Assembly (NCBI GenBank): GCA_028817035.1
Contig: JAPPQH010000003.1
Span: forward strand, 1 to 38,663
Origin: Candidatus Campbellbacteria bacterium
Lineage (GTDB): Bacteria > Patescibacteriota > Minisyncoccia > Phycocordibacterales > JABAAK01
Length of the DNA stretch: 38,663 nucleotides
Direction of reading: 5' to 3'
In this document: piece by piece, positions 24,056-31,556 of the stretch
Layout of the letters: every line of letters begins with the position of its first letter
Position numbering within the stretch: the stretch's first letter is position 1
Position numbers and translations under genes: made by a program
Notes under the pieces: generated by a model
Databases searched by the model: none
Seen by the model: the letters and a program-made list of their open reading frames with translations, nothing else
What the model was told of the DNA's origin: nothing

Positions 24056-24643
24056 ATGGATGAAATAGTTTATATTTTAATCAATGAAGCAATGCCTGGT
24101 TATGTTAAAATTGGAAGAACCACAAATCTTGAGAAGCGTGTCCGTGAACTTGACAAAACCAATGTGCCCTTACCGTTTGAGTGTCATTATGCTTGTACTG
24201 TAAAAGATTCAAAGTTTGTTGAAGACAAATTACACGATGCTTTTCTAAATAACCGCATTCGTTCTAGCCGTGAGTTTTTTGAAATTGAGCCAGAAAGAGT
24301 TGTATCTGCACTTAAACTTTGTTGTCTTAAAGATGTTACACCACAAAAAGATTTTGTTGAAACACAGGAGGATCAGAAAGCTCTTGATAAAAAACGAAAA
24401 AATAGAGATACATTCAACTTTAAAATAGTTGATATCCCCATAGGTGCAGAACTTTATTTTAGTCGAGATGAAAATATAAAAGCCAAGGTTGTTGATAATA
24501 GAAATATAGAATTTAACGGTAAGAGTACAAGTCTTTCGTTGTCTGCTAGAGAACTTTTGGGTTATCGTGCGTCAGGACCTCTTTATTGGATGTACGAAGG
24601 GGAAACTCTTGACGAAAGAAGGAAAAGAATTGAGCAGGAATAG
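24056..24643 (+). CDS. GIY-YIG/T5orf172-type nuclease-like protein with a RAMA/DUF4357-like C-terminal domain
   Basis: The 195-residue protein opens with a T5orf172/MUG113-type GIY-YIG domain: VYIL at about 5-8, GYVKIGRTTNLEKRVREL at about 15-32, and later DKLHDAF and REFFEI near 61-80, as in phage-type GIY-YIG relatives. From about residue 118 a second domain (FKIVDIPIGAELYFSRD, then NIEFNGKSTSLSLSA) resembles the RAMA/DUF4357 domain found in restriction and modification proteins. The protein may be a small DNA endonuclease used in repair or defence. It is preceded by the duplicated tRNA-Ser end, a position common for mobile or defence cargo. Confidence 0.75.
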   Translation: MDEIVYILINEAMPGYVKIGRTTNLEKRVRELDKTNVPLPFECHYACTVKDSKFVEDKLHDAFLNNRIRSSREFFEIEPERVVSALKLCCLKDVTPQKDFVETQEDQKALDKKRKNRDTFNFKIVDIPIGAELYFSRDENIKAKVVDNRNIEFNGKSTSLSLSARELLGYRASGPLYWMYEGETLDERRKRIEQE

Positions 24644-24695
24644 TTTGGAATGTGTAAATCTGACCTTTGCGAGCCTGCGAGCCAAACAAACCAAA

Positions 24696-24724
24696 TTGAC
24701 TTTTGGCAATGGGGTTAATATAAT
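24696..24724 (+). promoter_or_regulatory. Promoter of nrtS
   Basis: TTGACT (24696-24701), 17 bases, TATAAT (24719-24724), 16 bases before the ATG at 24741. A degenerate REP-like stretch (about 24656-24686) lies just upstream. Confidence 0.8.
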
Positions 24725-24740
24725 TGGGAGTATAAAATTT

Positions 24741-25007
24741 ATGACTACACCCCCAAAATCTATTTTTCATCATGCGAGACATCCTCATATCTTGAAAACT
24801 TCCATCAGGACTGCATTAATCGTTGGAACTGTTCTTGCTCTTATAAACCACTTTGATAGTATCTTCACTTGGACCTTAACTTCTACTCAAGTATTCCAAA
24901 TTCTTATCACCTACCTCGTTCCTTTTTCTGTTGCAAGTTATGCCGCGGCAAAGCACGCACAACGAATTGAAGAAATAAAAGAAAAAGCCCACAACCAAAC
25001 ACACTGA
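24741..25007 (+). CDS. nrtS: NrtS-like nitrate/nitrite transporter family membrane protein
   Basis: The ATG at 24741 is chosen because the consensus promoter ends 16 bases before it, which excludes the in-frame start at 24567. The 88-residue protein has two membrane segments (about 23-39 and 50-67) with the NrtS pattern: IRTALIVGTVLALINHFDSI, then ITYLVPFSVASYAA. NrtS proteins of cyanobacteria assemble from such small units to move nitrate or nitrite. Transport of that substrate here is an inference from the family; no nitrate metabolism genes are seen nearby. Confidence 0.75.
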   Translation: MTTPPKSIFHHARHPHILKTSIRTALIVGTVLALINHFDSIFTWTLTSTQVFQILITYLVPFSVASYAAAKHAQRIEEIKEKAHNQTH

Positions 25008-25023
25008 AATTATTTCATCCTTG

Positions 25024-25097
25024 TCCGCCCACTAGGATTCGAACCTAGGACCATCTCCTTAAAAGGGAGCTGCTCTACCGGACTGAGCTATGGGCGG
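25024..25097 (-). tRNA. tRNA-Lys (anticodon UUU)
   Basis: The cloverleaf folds on the minus strand: acceptor CCGCCCA/TGGGCGG with discriminator A, D-arm GCTC...GAGC, anticodon loop CTTTTAA (anticodon UUU), and T-arm CTAGG-TTCGAAT-CCTAG. CCA is not encoded. Confidence 0.95.
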
Positions 25098-25127
25098 TCT
25101 GTTTTATTATAGTAAAACTTTTCCAAA

Positions 25128-25502
25128 CTATAAAGGTATGTCTACTGCGAACAAGACACCTGCGCCTGACAACAAAAGAAGGAAAGAGAGGATTAGCACG
25201 AAGACCCAAACAGCCCTTTCTTTTTGGTAACTTATAGTTTTGTGGAATATAATGTGCAGGGCAGATATAACAAAAGATACCACAGCGGCGAGTTGGGTGT
25301 AATAGCCAATGATAATCATAATCGCGGTGATGCCAATGATAATCATTAGTATGTTCCACATATCTCCAATGCTTCCTCTTTTTGGTTTTGAGAGGTGGCA
25401 GTACACCACATATATAAGCCAAATACCCATTGCGAGGCGCAAGATGATGGGGGCGATAAAGTCAAAGAGAATTAATAAATCTGGAAAAATCGGAAATGTC
25501 AT
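25128..25502 (-). CDS. DoxX-like four-TM membrane protein
   Basis: The 124-residue protein has four hydrophobic segments. The segment order resembles DoxX: an IILRLAMGIWLIY helix, then GYYTQLAAVVSFVISA, where the G-x-x-TQLAA pattern is the family's best-kept stretch. DoxX-type proteins are linked to respiratory or redox membrane complexes, but their function in Patescibacteria is unknown. It follows the lamin-tail gene by 28 bases and is the last gene of the ruvA operon; tRNA-Lys lies downstream on the same strand. Confidence 0.55.
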   Translation of the reverse strand: MTFPIFPDLLILFDFIAPIILRLAMGIWLIYVVYCHLSKPKRGSIGDMWNILMIIIGITAIMIIIGYYTQLAAVVSFVISALHIIFHKTISYQKERAVWVFVLILSFLLLLSGAGVLFAVDIPL

Positions 25503-25530
25503 AACAAAATTATATCACAACAGTCGCCAA

Positions 25531-26328
25531 TTAATACACAACGGCATCAACCAAGAATCCGCTGTCATCAAGGAGTGCGAGTACTTCGCCGTCTTGCCAT
25601 AACAGCTCGGTTTCGCCGAGATATACTCTCCATTCGGGTAGGAAAAAGTTGGGATATTCTTCATAGTCCTGAATACAGCCGACTTCATTAATATGCTTGT
25701 CTATAAATCCACGACAAGACGCACTCAGACTGCTTGTCTGGTGATGATCAAGCGGAGCGCGACATGTTTTTTGATTGTTGAGATAGTCAACGCAGGGGGT
25801 TTCAAGAAGCAGGTTCTCATCACCAAACAAGACCAAAACATCCTCAGGAAGCGGGCACCTGTTTTTTATAGTGGGGGAGAAGGAGAAGAGTTGTGTCGCA
25901 TATCCGCTACATATATTTGTCCTAAATGAATTGCCCCAAGGCGAGCTTCCGCTTGTGACAACGACAAAATGTTTTGGCTGTATGATTATCGGTTCAAGAA
26001 GTTGTGGCGTGTTTGGAACTACTGGTTGAGAGGCGTTTGGAAGGGCAAATAGTTTTTCATCTGAAAGCCGTAAGATAGACCAACCTTCAAGTGAGATTGG
26101 TGTTTCCAGATTTTGACTTGATTGCAGAATTATGTATTCTTCTTGAGCACGCGAAAAGTTTTCTGTAACCTGCGGCTCAAACTTAATCAACCCAAAATAT
26201 TCCGATCTTGGAATGTCAGATACTTCTCTTGGCAGGTTTCTCTCTACACTGTTATCTAAAATTGCTCTTATGAGAATACCAGAGCCAAGAATAATTGCTA
26301 TTATTATCACAACGATTAACAATCTCAT
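25531..26328 (-). CDS. Membrane-anchored lamin-tail-domain protein
   Basis: The 265-residue protein starts with one membrane helix (about 3-24) or uncleaved signal anchor, followed by an extracytoplasmic part. Residues about 60-180 have the beta-sandwich pattern of the lamin-tail domain (EEYIILQSSQ, LEGWSILRLSD, IIIQPKHFVVVTSG, VLVLFGDENLLLE). Further on are six Cys residues that could form disulfides, and a second short repeat near the C-terminus ending DSGFLVDAVVY. Such proteins are common in Patescibacteria and probably act at the cell surface, perhaps in attachment; this is inference. It starts 1 base after the murE-like stop. Confidence 0.65.
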   Translation of the reverse strand: MRLLIVVIIIAIILGSGILIRAILDNSVERNLPREVSDIPRSEYFGLIKFEPQVTENFSRAQEEYIILQSSQNLETPISLEGWSILRLSDEKLFALPNASQPVVPNTPQLLEPIIIQPKHFVVVTSGSSPWGNSFRTNICSGYATQLFSFSPTIKNRCPLPEDVLVLFGDENLLLETPCVDYLNNQKTCRAPLDHHQTSSLSASCRGFIDKHINEVGCIQDYEEYPNFFLPEWRVYLGETELLWQDGEVLALLDDSGFLVDAVVY

Positions 26329-26329
26329 A

Positions 26330-27643
26330 CTACTTTTTATCTCTTGCTTTTTTTATCTTAAAAACTGCCGTCCTTGTTATCTCTTTGTCATTGCAGGGGA
26401 TTTTTACATTGTTCCTCACACAATAACTCTGACTTCCATATCCTATAATCAAGACGGCAGCGCGTGGCGTGTCAAACGCCATTTTAACCGCTTCATGAAT
26501 CGCTTTCTCGCGGTTGGCAATCATTGCTCTCTTTTTCTTATTTTTAATTCCCTCATCTATGTCGTTCATTATATCCTCAACGGGTTCTTCATACGGGTCA
26601 TCTTCTGTTAGAAAAGTGAAATGACAGTATTTGTCGGCAAGTTCACCACAAATTCGCCTCTTCCATTTGTCTCTGCCTCCTCCCGTCATACCAAAAACTG
26701 CAATAAGTTTCTTTTTGGGAAATGCCTGAAAAAGTTGCTCCATTGATTCTTTTGTGTGCGCGTAATCTATGTACACATCAAAGGGAACTGGAAGCGCAGA
26801 AACTTTCTCCATCCGTCCCCTTATGCAGTCCATTTTTTTCACAACTTCCTTTGCAAGCTCAGAGTGTACGCCGTAATTATACGCTGCTGTAAGGGCAAAC
26901 AGCGCATTCTCAAAATGTCCTCGCCCAAAAAGTGGCAGAAAAAATTTTGTCCCCTTGAAAGAAAACTCAACACCTTTTCGCGTGTAGTTTGGCTTAACGG
27001 ATTTTGGCGAGACCATGTCAACGATGATGGAGGTGTCTCTTGCAGGGTGAAACACGCGAAGCAGGGGTTCGTCTTCATTAAGGACGATATGACGGTTTGG
27101 CTTGAAAGATTTTTCAAGGGAGTCCCTAAGACGAAGCTTCGCTTGAAGATAATTGCTGAACGATCCGTGTACTTCAATGTGTTCTTTTGCTATGTTTGTT
27201 ACGACAAGTGTGTCTGGGTATGTAAAGAAATGCCTATACACAACGGTGCTTTCAGATGTCATCTCCAACACAGCATGCGTACAGCCCTTATTTTTCGCTT
27301 CACGCAAAAAACGCTGGATAAACCATCTGCCAGGAACACTCATATTGAATTTATTTGGAACAATTTCATCTCTTATTATAAAATGAATGCCGTTCATAAG
27401 CGCAACCCTAAGTCCTGATGCTTTAAGCAGTCTGTGTATCATCTCTGTTGTTGTTGTCTTGCCTTTAGTTCCTGTGACAATAATGACAGTAAGTTTTTTT
27501 GCAGGAAAGCCAAAACGAATTCCTGCGGTGACAGCGAGGAAGAAGTGATATGGTTTCCAAAAAAAATTAAACAAAGGTTTTGGTATTAACTTTCGGAAAA
27601 AATTGAGGCTGTTTGTAAGCCATCTTTCATCTTTTGTTTTCAT
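26330..27643 (-). CDS. Mur ligase family protein (MurE-like), without the N-terminal UDP-MurNAc domain
   Basis: Mur ligases add an amino acid to a peptidoglycan precursor with ATP. The 437-residue protein has the P-loop GTKGKTTT at 58-65, the central-domain motifs VLEMTSE and VTNIAKEHIEVHGSF, and the C-terminal DYAHTKESM and FGMTGGGRDKWKR stretches of MurE. The P-loop stands about 55 residues earlier than in E. coli MurE, so most of the N-terminal domain is missing. The DNPR motif of meso-DAP-adding enzymes reads DDPYEE here, so the added residue may differ. ATG overlaps the ruvA TGA (ATGA), so it is coupled to ruvA. Confidence 0.85.
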   Translation of the reverse strand: MKTKDERWLTNSLNFFRKLIPKPLFNFFWKPYHFFLAVTAGIRFGFPAKKLTVIIVTGTKGKTTTTEMIHRLLKASGLRVALMNGIHFIIRDEIVPNKFNMSVPGRWFIQRFLREAKNKGCTHAVLEMTSESTVVYRHFFTYPDTLVVTNIAKEHIEVHGSFSNYLQAKLRLRDSLEKSFKPNRHIVLNEDEPLLRVFHPARDTSIIVDMVSPKSVKPNYTRKGVEFSFKGTKFFLPLFGRGHFENALFALTAAYNYGVHSELAKEVVKKMDCIRGRMEKVSALPVPFDVYIDYAHTKESMEQLFQAFPKKKLIAVFGMTGGGRDKWKRRICGELADKYCHFTFLTEDDPYEEPVEDIMNDIDEGIKNKKKRAMIANREKAIHEAVKMAFDTPRAAVLIIGYGSQSYCVRNNVKIPCNDKEITRTAVFKIKKARDKK

Positions 27644-28206
27644 CTTTTGTTGTTTAGTAGGGAGAGAGCCCTTTTTATTCTTTCAGAAACATCACCGCCT
27701 TCTTTACCTGTCTCAAGTTGTGCGCGTCTTGCTTCTGCTCTCTCATAACCAAGCGAAACAAGCGCCTCAATAACTTCTTCCTCTGTTTTGTTAAGAGGGG
27801 TAGACATATCTCCAATTTTGTTTTTCAACTCCAATGTTATTTTCTCAGACATTTTTTTTCTCACCCCAGAAAGTTCTGAAAATAATTCAGCATCTCCGAC
27901 CGCTATGGCATCTGAGAGTTCTTTGGTCTCTGTGGTCGCGACAATAGACATCGCAGTTTTTGGACCGACACCCGACACCTGCAACAACATATCAAAAAAT
28001 GCCCTGTCTTCCTTTTTACCAAAACCAAACAGGGTTATGTCATTGTCTTTAGCACAAGTTCTTATCCACAAAGAAATATCTTCGCCAACCTTCACGCCCA
28101 AAAAGACCTTTGTTGAGACAACGACCATATACCCAACACCCCCAACATCTATAGTTAAGTAAAATCCGTCTTTATTTATGACCTTTCCAAAGATGTGACC
28201 AATCAT
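27640..28206 (-). CDS. ruvA: Holliday junction branch migration protein RuvA
   Basis: RuvA binds the four-way junction and loads RuvB. The start at 28206 (MIGHIFGKV) gives 188 residues, the family length; an in-frame start at 28263 adds 19 residues not found in RuvA. An OB-like domain (about 1-63, DVGGVGYMVVV) is followed by two helix-hairpin-helix motifs (LLQVSGVGPKTAMSIV, ELFSELSGVRKKMSEKI) and the C-terminal RuvB-binding domain (EVIEALVSLGYERAEAR). It is the first gene of the operon ruvA-murE-like-lamin tail-DoxX and is not next to ruvB. Confidence 0.96.
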   Translation of the reverse strand: MIGHIFGKVINKDGFYLTIDVGGVGYMVVVSTKVFLGVKVGEDISLWIRTCAKDNDITLFGFGKKEDRAFFDMLLQVSGVGPKTAMSIVATTETKELSDAIAVGDAELFSELSGVRKKMSEKITLELKNKIGDMSTPLNKTEEEVIEALVSLGYERAEARRAQLETGKEGGDVSERIKRALSLLNNKR

Positions 28207-28280
28207 ATTTTCTATGTATTTATTATATAACAGCAGAAAAGCCCTATAAAACACCACCCCCAAAACCAGAAATATAGAAC

Positions 28281-28309
28281 TTGTTATATTTTCATTTACA
28301 TATTATAGT
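28281..28309 (+). promoter_or_regulatory. Promoter of rpsT
   Basis: TTGTTA (28281-28286), 17 bases, TATAGT (28304-28309). The ATG follows 11 bases after the -10 box, so the leader is only about five bases long. Confidence 0.7.
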
Positions 28310-28320
28310 GGGGAATACAT

Positions 28321-28584
28321 ATGCCAATCACAAAATCAGTAAAAAAGGCAATGCGTAGTTCGCTACGCAAAAGAGAATACAACCTAAATCGCACCCGTGC
28401 GATGCGTAAAGCCGTGAACGATGTAATAAAAAAAGCGCAGTCATCAGACAAAGCGGGCGCAATGGAAGCATACAAGGTCGCACAAAAAGCGATTGATAAA
28501 GCAGCGAAGGGTGGCGTGATAAAAAAGAACACAGCATCTCGCAAGAAGTCACGGCTTGTTAGGATGATCAAAAGCTCCTCGTAG
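28321..28584 (+). CDS. rpsT: 30S ribosomal protein S20
   Basis: S20 binds 16S rRNA early in 30S assembly. The 87-residue protein is strongly basic and shows the S20 pattern: KSVKKAMRSSLRKREYN, RTRAMRKAVNDV, AYKVAQKAIDKAAKGGVI and KNTASRKKSRLVRMI. Its stop codon lies inside the 5' end of tRNA-Arg, with 10 bases of overlap, so the mRNA and the tRNA cannot both be made intact from one transcript. The promoter leaves a nearly leaderless mRNA. Confidence 0.97.
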   Translation: MPITKSVKKAMRSSLRKREYNLNRTRAMRKAVNDVIKKAQSSDKAGAMEAYKVAQKAIDKAAKGGVIKKNTASRKKSRLVRMIKSSS

Positions 28585-28646
28585 TTCAACGGATAGAACA
28601 CGGGCTTGCGGAGCCCGCGATACAGGTTCGATTCCTGTCGAGGAGG
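28575..28646 (+). tRNA. tRNA-Arg (anticodon GCG)
   Basis: Acceptor CTCCTCG/CGAGGAG, D-arm GTTC...GAAC, anticodon stem CGGGC/GCCCG with loop TTGCGGA (anticodon GCG, codons CGC/CGU), T-arm CAGG-TTCGATT-CCTG. The first 10 bases overlap the end of rpsT. CCA is not encoded. The flank GCTAATTAATTACCTATATTT also follows tRNA-Arg(UCU). Confidence 0.93.
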
Positions 28647-28720
28647 CTAATTAATTACCTATATTTAGGGCATGGAGTGTAAGTCCGACCGCAACGAATT
28701 TATGGGTTGCGCCAAGCAAT
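28647..28720 (+). repeat. tRNA-Arg tail plus one inverted REP-like unit
   Basis: The tail shared with tRNA-Arg(UCU) (28647-28667) is followed by one REP-like unit in reverse orientation: GTCCGACCGCAACG, the AATTTATG loop, then GGTTGCGCCAAGC (about 28683-28720). Confidence 0.8.
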
Positions 28721-28755
28721 AATTAATAAGGTATGGTATATTTAATATAAGTTCT

Positions 28756-30294
28756 ATGACAAGAAAAAAGAAAATACTGATAACAATAATCGTCCTTGTA
28801 GTTTTAATTTTTGTTGCGCTTTTTGTTTTTGGCGGCAATGACAACAACAAAGAAACCACTGAAACAGCAAAGACAGAGAACTACCAAGAAACGATACTCG
28901 TTTCTGGGCGCATAGAGGCACTAAGAGATGTAACACTTTCTTTCAGAAGCACTTCTGGTATCGTCTCAAGAATCTATCGCAAAACAGGAGAAAAAGTCAA
29001 AAAAGGAACACTTCTCGCATCTCTTGATATAAAAGATTTAACAAGAAGAAGAAATGAACTTACCCATAGTTTAGAAGCGCAGGAGGCACGCCTTGCAAAA
29101 CTAAGACGAGGTGCCACACAAGAAGAAAAGGAAGTCCAAGCGGCAAAGACCAACAGCACAAGACAAAGACTCGCAAATGCGATAAGAAGCGCAGATGCAA
29201 ATGCGATACAAGATTTAATATCAATTGAATCATCTCTTCGTCTGAATATAGACAAGTGGTTTATAAATGTCACCTCTGACTCTCCACGGCTTTCAGTTTC
29301 TATCAGCGGAACCGCCAAACAAAACCTTGAAAATGGACGAAACAGAATGGGAAGCATCTTGCGAACAAACACCGACAATTTTTTGAACTCGCCAATACAA
29401 GACACCGAAAGTTCCGTTGAAAGATTACAAAAACTCATAGAAGACCTAAAATTAGCAGGCATTTTTGCAAACCAGGTCTTCGCTGAAATCAAAAGGGCAG
29501 AGGAAAGAGGTTCTTTGCCGATAGGCGCCTCAGACCCAATCTCTAATTTTGCAAAAGAAATATCAAGTTCCATAGGAAAAACAACGCAGAGCCTTAACAA
29601 TGTTTTAGCAGAATCATCCGCACTAAAAACAGCAATCCTTGATGAAAAATCGCTCCTCGCTGGAACTTCGGAAGAAGACATCAGAGAACAGATAGCATTA
29701 GTAGAAAGAGCAAGGGAAGAGATAAACAGGATAGATGTTGATATAAGCCGCTCAAAAATTTTCGCTCCCTTTGACGGAGTCATAGGTGAAGTTTTTGTAA
29801 AAGAGGGCGAAGCAGCGATAGAAGACAGAGATGGAACAATCAGATTCATAAGCGACACATCTCTAAAAGTAGTCGTGGATGTTTCCGAGCTTGATATAAA
29901 TTATTTTAATGAAGGAGAAGAAGTCCAAGCAGAAGTGGAAGCGATAGAAGAAAAATTTGGAGCAGTCATAAATAGTGTTAATGTCGTTGAAAAAGTAATT
30001 GATAATGTTCCGACATACAAAGTTGAATTTGCAATAACAGACCAAGACAGCCGCCTACGACCAGGTCTTTCAGTTGATATAGACATACCAACCAAAAATC
30101 ACGAAAACATAGTAACAGTTCCAAACGGAGCGATAATGAGAAACGCCAACGGTGACTCAACCGTAACAATCATAAGAACAGGTGAAACAAGGGAGCAGGT
30201 GGTTGTAGAAACTGGAGTCTCAACCGACAGAGGAACCACCGAAATTCTGAGTGGTGTAAATGAAGGGGACAGAGTTGTCGTTTTAATGCCCTAA
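28756..30294 (+). CDS. HlyD/MacA-type periplasmic adaptor (membrane fusion protein)
   Basis: This is the adaptor of a tripartite-type or Gram-positive-style ABC export system. The 512-residue protein has one N-terminal membrane anchor (about 7-26) and a split biotinyl-lipoyl domain: first half ILVSGRIEALRDVTL...GEKVKKGTLLASLD near 48-92, second half SKIFAPFDGVIGEVFVKEGE near 334-353. Between them is a long helical hairpin (about 95-325). The C-terminal beta-barrel and membrane-proximal parts follow (LRPGLSVDIDIP near 436). It precedes the permease by 6 bases and the ATPase follows, so the three form one operon. The organism type (probably without an outer membrane) suggests a MacA-like role without a TolC partner. 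Confidence 0.92.
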   Translation: MTRKKKILITIIVLVVLIFVALFVFGGNDNNKETTETAKTENYQETILVSGRIEALRDVTLSFRSTSGIVSRIYRKTGEKVKKGTLLASLDIKDLTRRRNELTHSLEAQEARLAKLRRGATQEEKEVQAAKTNSTRQRLANAIRSADANAIQDLISIESSLRLNIDKWFINVTSDSPRLSVSISGTAKQNLENGRNRMGSILRTNTDNFLNSPIQDTESSVERLQKLIEDLKLAGIFANQVFAEIKRAEERGSLPIGASDPISNFAKEISSSIGKTTQSLNNVLAESSALKTAILDEKSLLAGTSEEDIREQIALVERAREEINRIDVDISRSKIFAPFDGVIGEVFVKEGEAAIEDRDGTIRFISDTSLKVVVDVSELDINYFNEGEEVQAEVEAIEEKFGAVINSVNVVEKVIDNVPTYKVEFAITDQDSRLRPGLSVDIDIPTKNHENIVTVPNGAIMRNANGDSTVTIIRTGETREQVVVETGVSTDRGTTEILSGVNEGDRVVVLMP

Positions 30295-30300
30295 ATCAAA

Positions 30301-31551
30301 ATGACATTTGATGACATAAAAGTAGCAATCTTTCTCGTAGTCCGATATGTTCGTGGTGCTAACATATGGACTACCATACTGGTAATTTTTGTGATGCTCC
30401 TGACATTTTTGAACCTTGTCGTGATTGGTGGTCTGTTAGAAGGAATAATCGTGGGCTCTCTTGACGGCTTCCGTCTAAGATATGCAGGTGATGTTTTTTT
30501 AACCGCAAATGACAACCGACCATACATTGACAGAACACAGGATGTGATAAAAAAGATTGAAGGTAGCCCGTGGGTAAAAGACTACAGTGTCCGATACATA
30601 GGCAGTGCATCTCTGTTTGAATCAGAAGAATTTTATGGCGCTGTAAATCCCAATGTCATCCCCCGTTCTGTCGGCGCTTCCGTTCACGGCGTCGACCCCG
30701 TGAAAGAGTCTTCGGTTGTCGGTCTACATCAAAGAATAATTGAAGGATCTTACCTCACAAACAATGACAGAGGGTGGATATTGGTCGGCAGAGGACTGGT
30801 CGCACGACATTCTCCCTTTGGCGAGTTCGTCCTTAGGGATGTATATCCAGGTGATGAAATTTATGTAAGCATATCTGGCGGACCTGTAAAAAAATACAGA
30901 TTGAGAGGCGTGTTTGGGACAAAATCAGGAGAGTTTGATCTAAGCATAGTAATGCTTGAAAATGAGCTGCGCAAAATACTCGGCAGAACAGACAGAAACG
31001 CAAGCCAGATAGCAGTCAGAGTACTTGACGGAGTAAATGCCGACAACGCAAAAGAAGAACTCCTTGCAATTGGGACAGGCAAGTATGCAAAAGTGCAAAC
31101 CCCTGCCGAAGCGATAGGACCTTTTCTCAATGACATAAGAAACACATTTTTCACACTCGGTGCCGCCGTAGGTGTGATAAGTTTAATCGTCTCTTCAATA
31201 ACAATATTTATAATAATATTTGTTAATGCCGTCTCAAAACAAAGACACATAGGAATATTAAAAGGCATAGGAGTCACACCAGTCGCGATAGAAATATCTT
31301 ATGTGCTTTACGCCCTTTTCTATGTGCTCATAGGAATGCTGCTCGGACTCTCGTTGCTATACTTCTTTTTAGTTCCTTACTTTGAAGCAAACCCCATAAA
31401 CTTTCCTTTCTCTGACGGCATATTATATGTAACCACCGCAGGCATAACACTTCGCTTGTCATTTCTTGTAGTAACCACAATCATCGCAAGCTACATCCCA
31501 GCAAAATTAATTGTGAGAAAGCCGGCAATTCAAGCAATTATGGATCAATAA
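30301..31551 (+). CDS. MacB/FtsX-type ABC transporter permease
   Basis: The 416-residue permease has the MacB/LolCE layout. There is an N-terminal membrane helix (about 22-45), a large extracytoplasmic domain (about 60-270, with VGRGLVARHSPFG), and three C-terminal helices (about 280-306, 329-354 and 375-402). The FtsX-type coupling segment VSKQRHIGILKGIGVTP lies near 305-321. Such transporters work by mechanotransmission, pushing substrates such as lipoproteins, peptides or antibiotics outward. It sits 6 bases after the adaptor and 5 bases before the ATPase. Confidence 0.93.
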   Translation: MTFDDIKVAIFLVVRYVRGANIWTTILVIFVMLLTFLNLVVIGGLLEGIIVGSLDGFRLRYAGDVFLTANDNRPYIDRTQDVIKKIEGSPWVKDYSVRYIGSASLFESEEFYGAVNPNVIPRSVGASVHGVDPVKESSVVGLHQRIIEGSYLTNNDRGWILVGRGLVARHSPFGEFVLRDVYPGDEIYVSISGGPVKKYRLRGVFGTKSGEFDLSIVMLENELRKILGRTDRNASQIAVRVLDGVNADNAKEELLAIGTGKYAKVQTPAEAIGPFLNDIRNTFFTLGAAVGVISLIVSSITIFIIIFVNAVSKQRHIGILKGIGVTPVAIEISYVLYALFYVLIGMLLGLSLLYFFLVPYFEANPINFPFSDGILYVTTAGITLRLSFLVVTTIIASYIPAKLIVRKPAIQAIMDQ

Positions 31552-31556
31552 ACAAT

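Noticed and set aside
27640-28263. Longer RuvA starting at 28263
   Set aside because: The extra 19 residues do not belong to the RuvA fold; the standard MIGHIFGKV start at 28206 gives the normal length.
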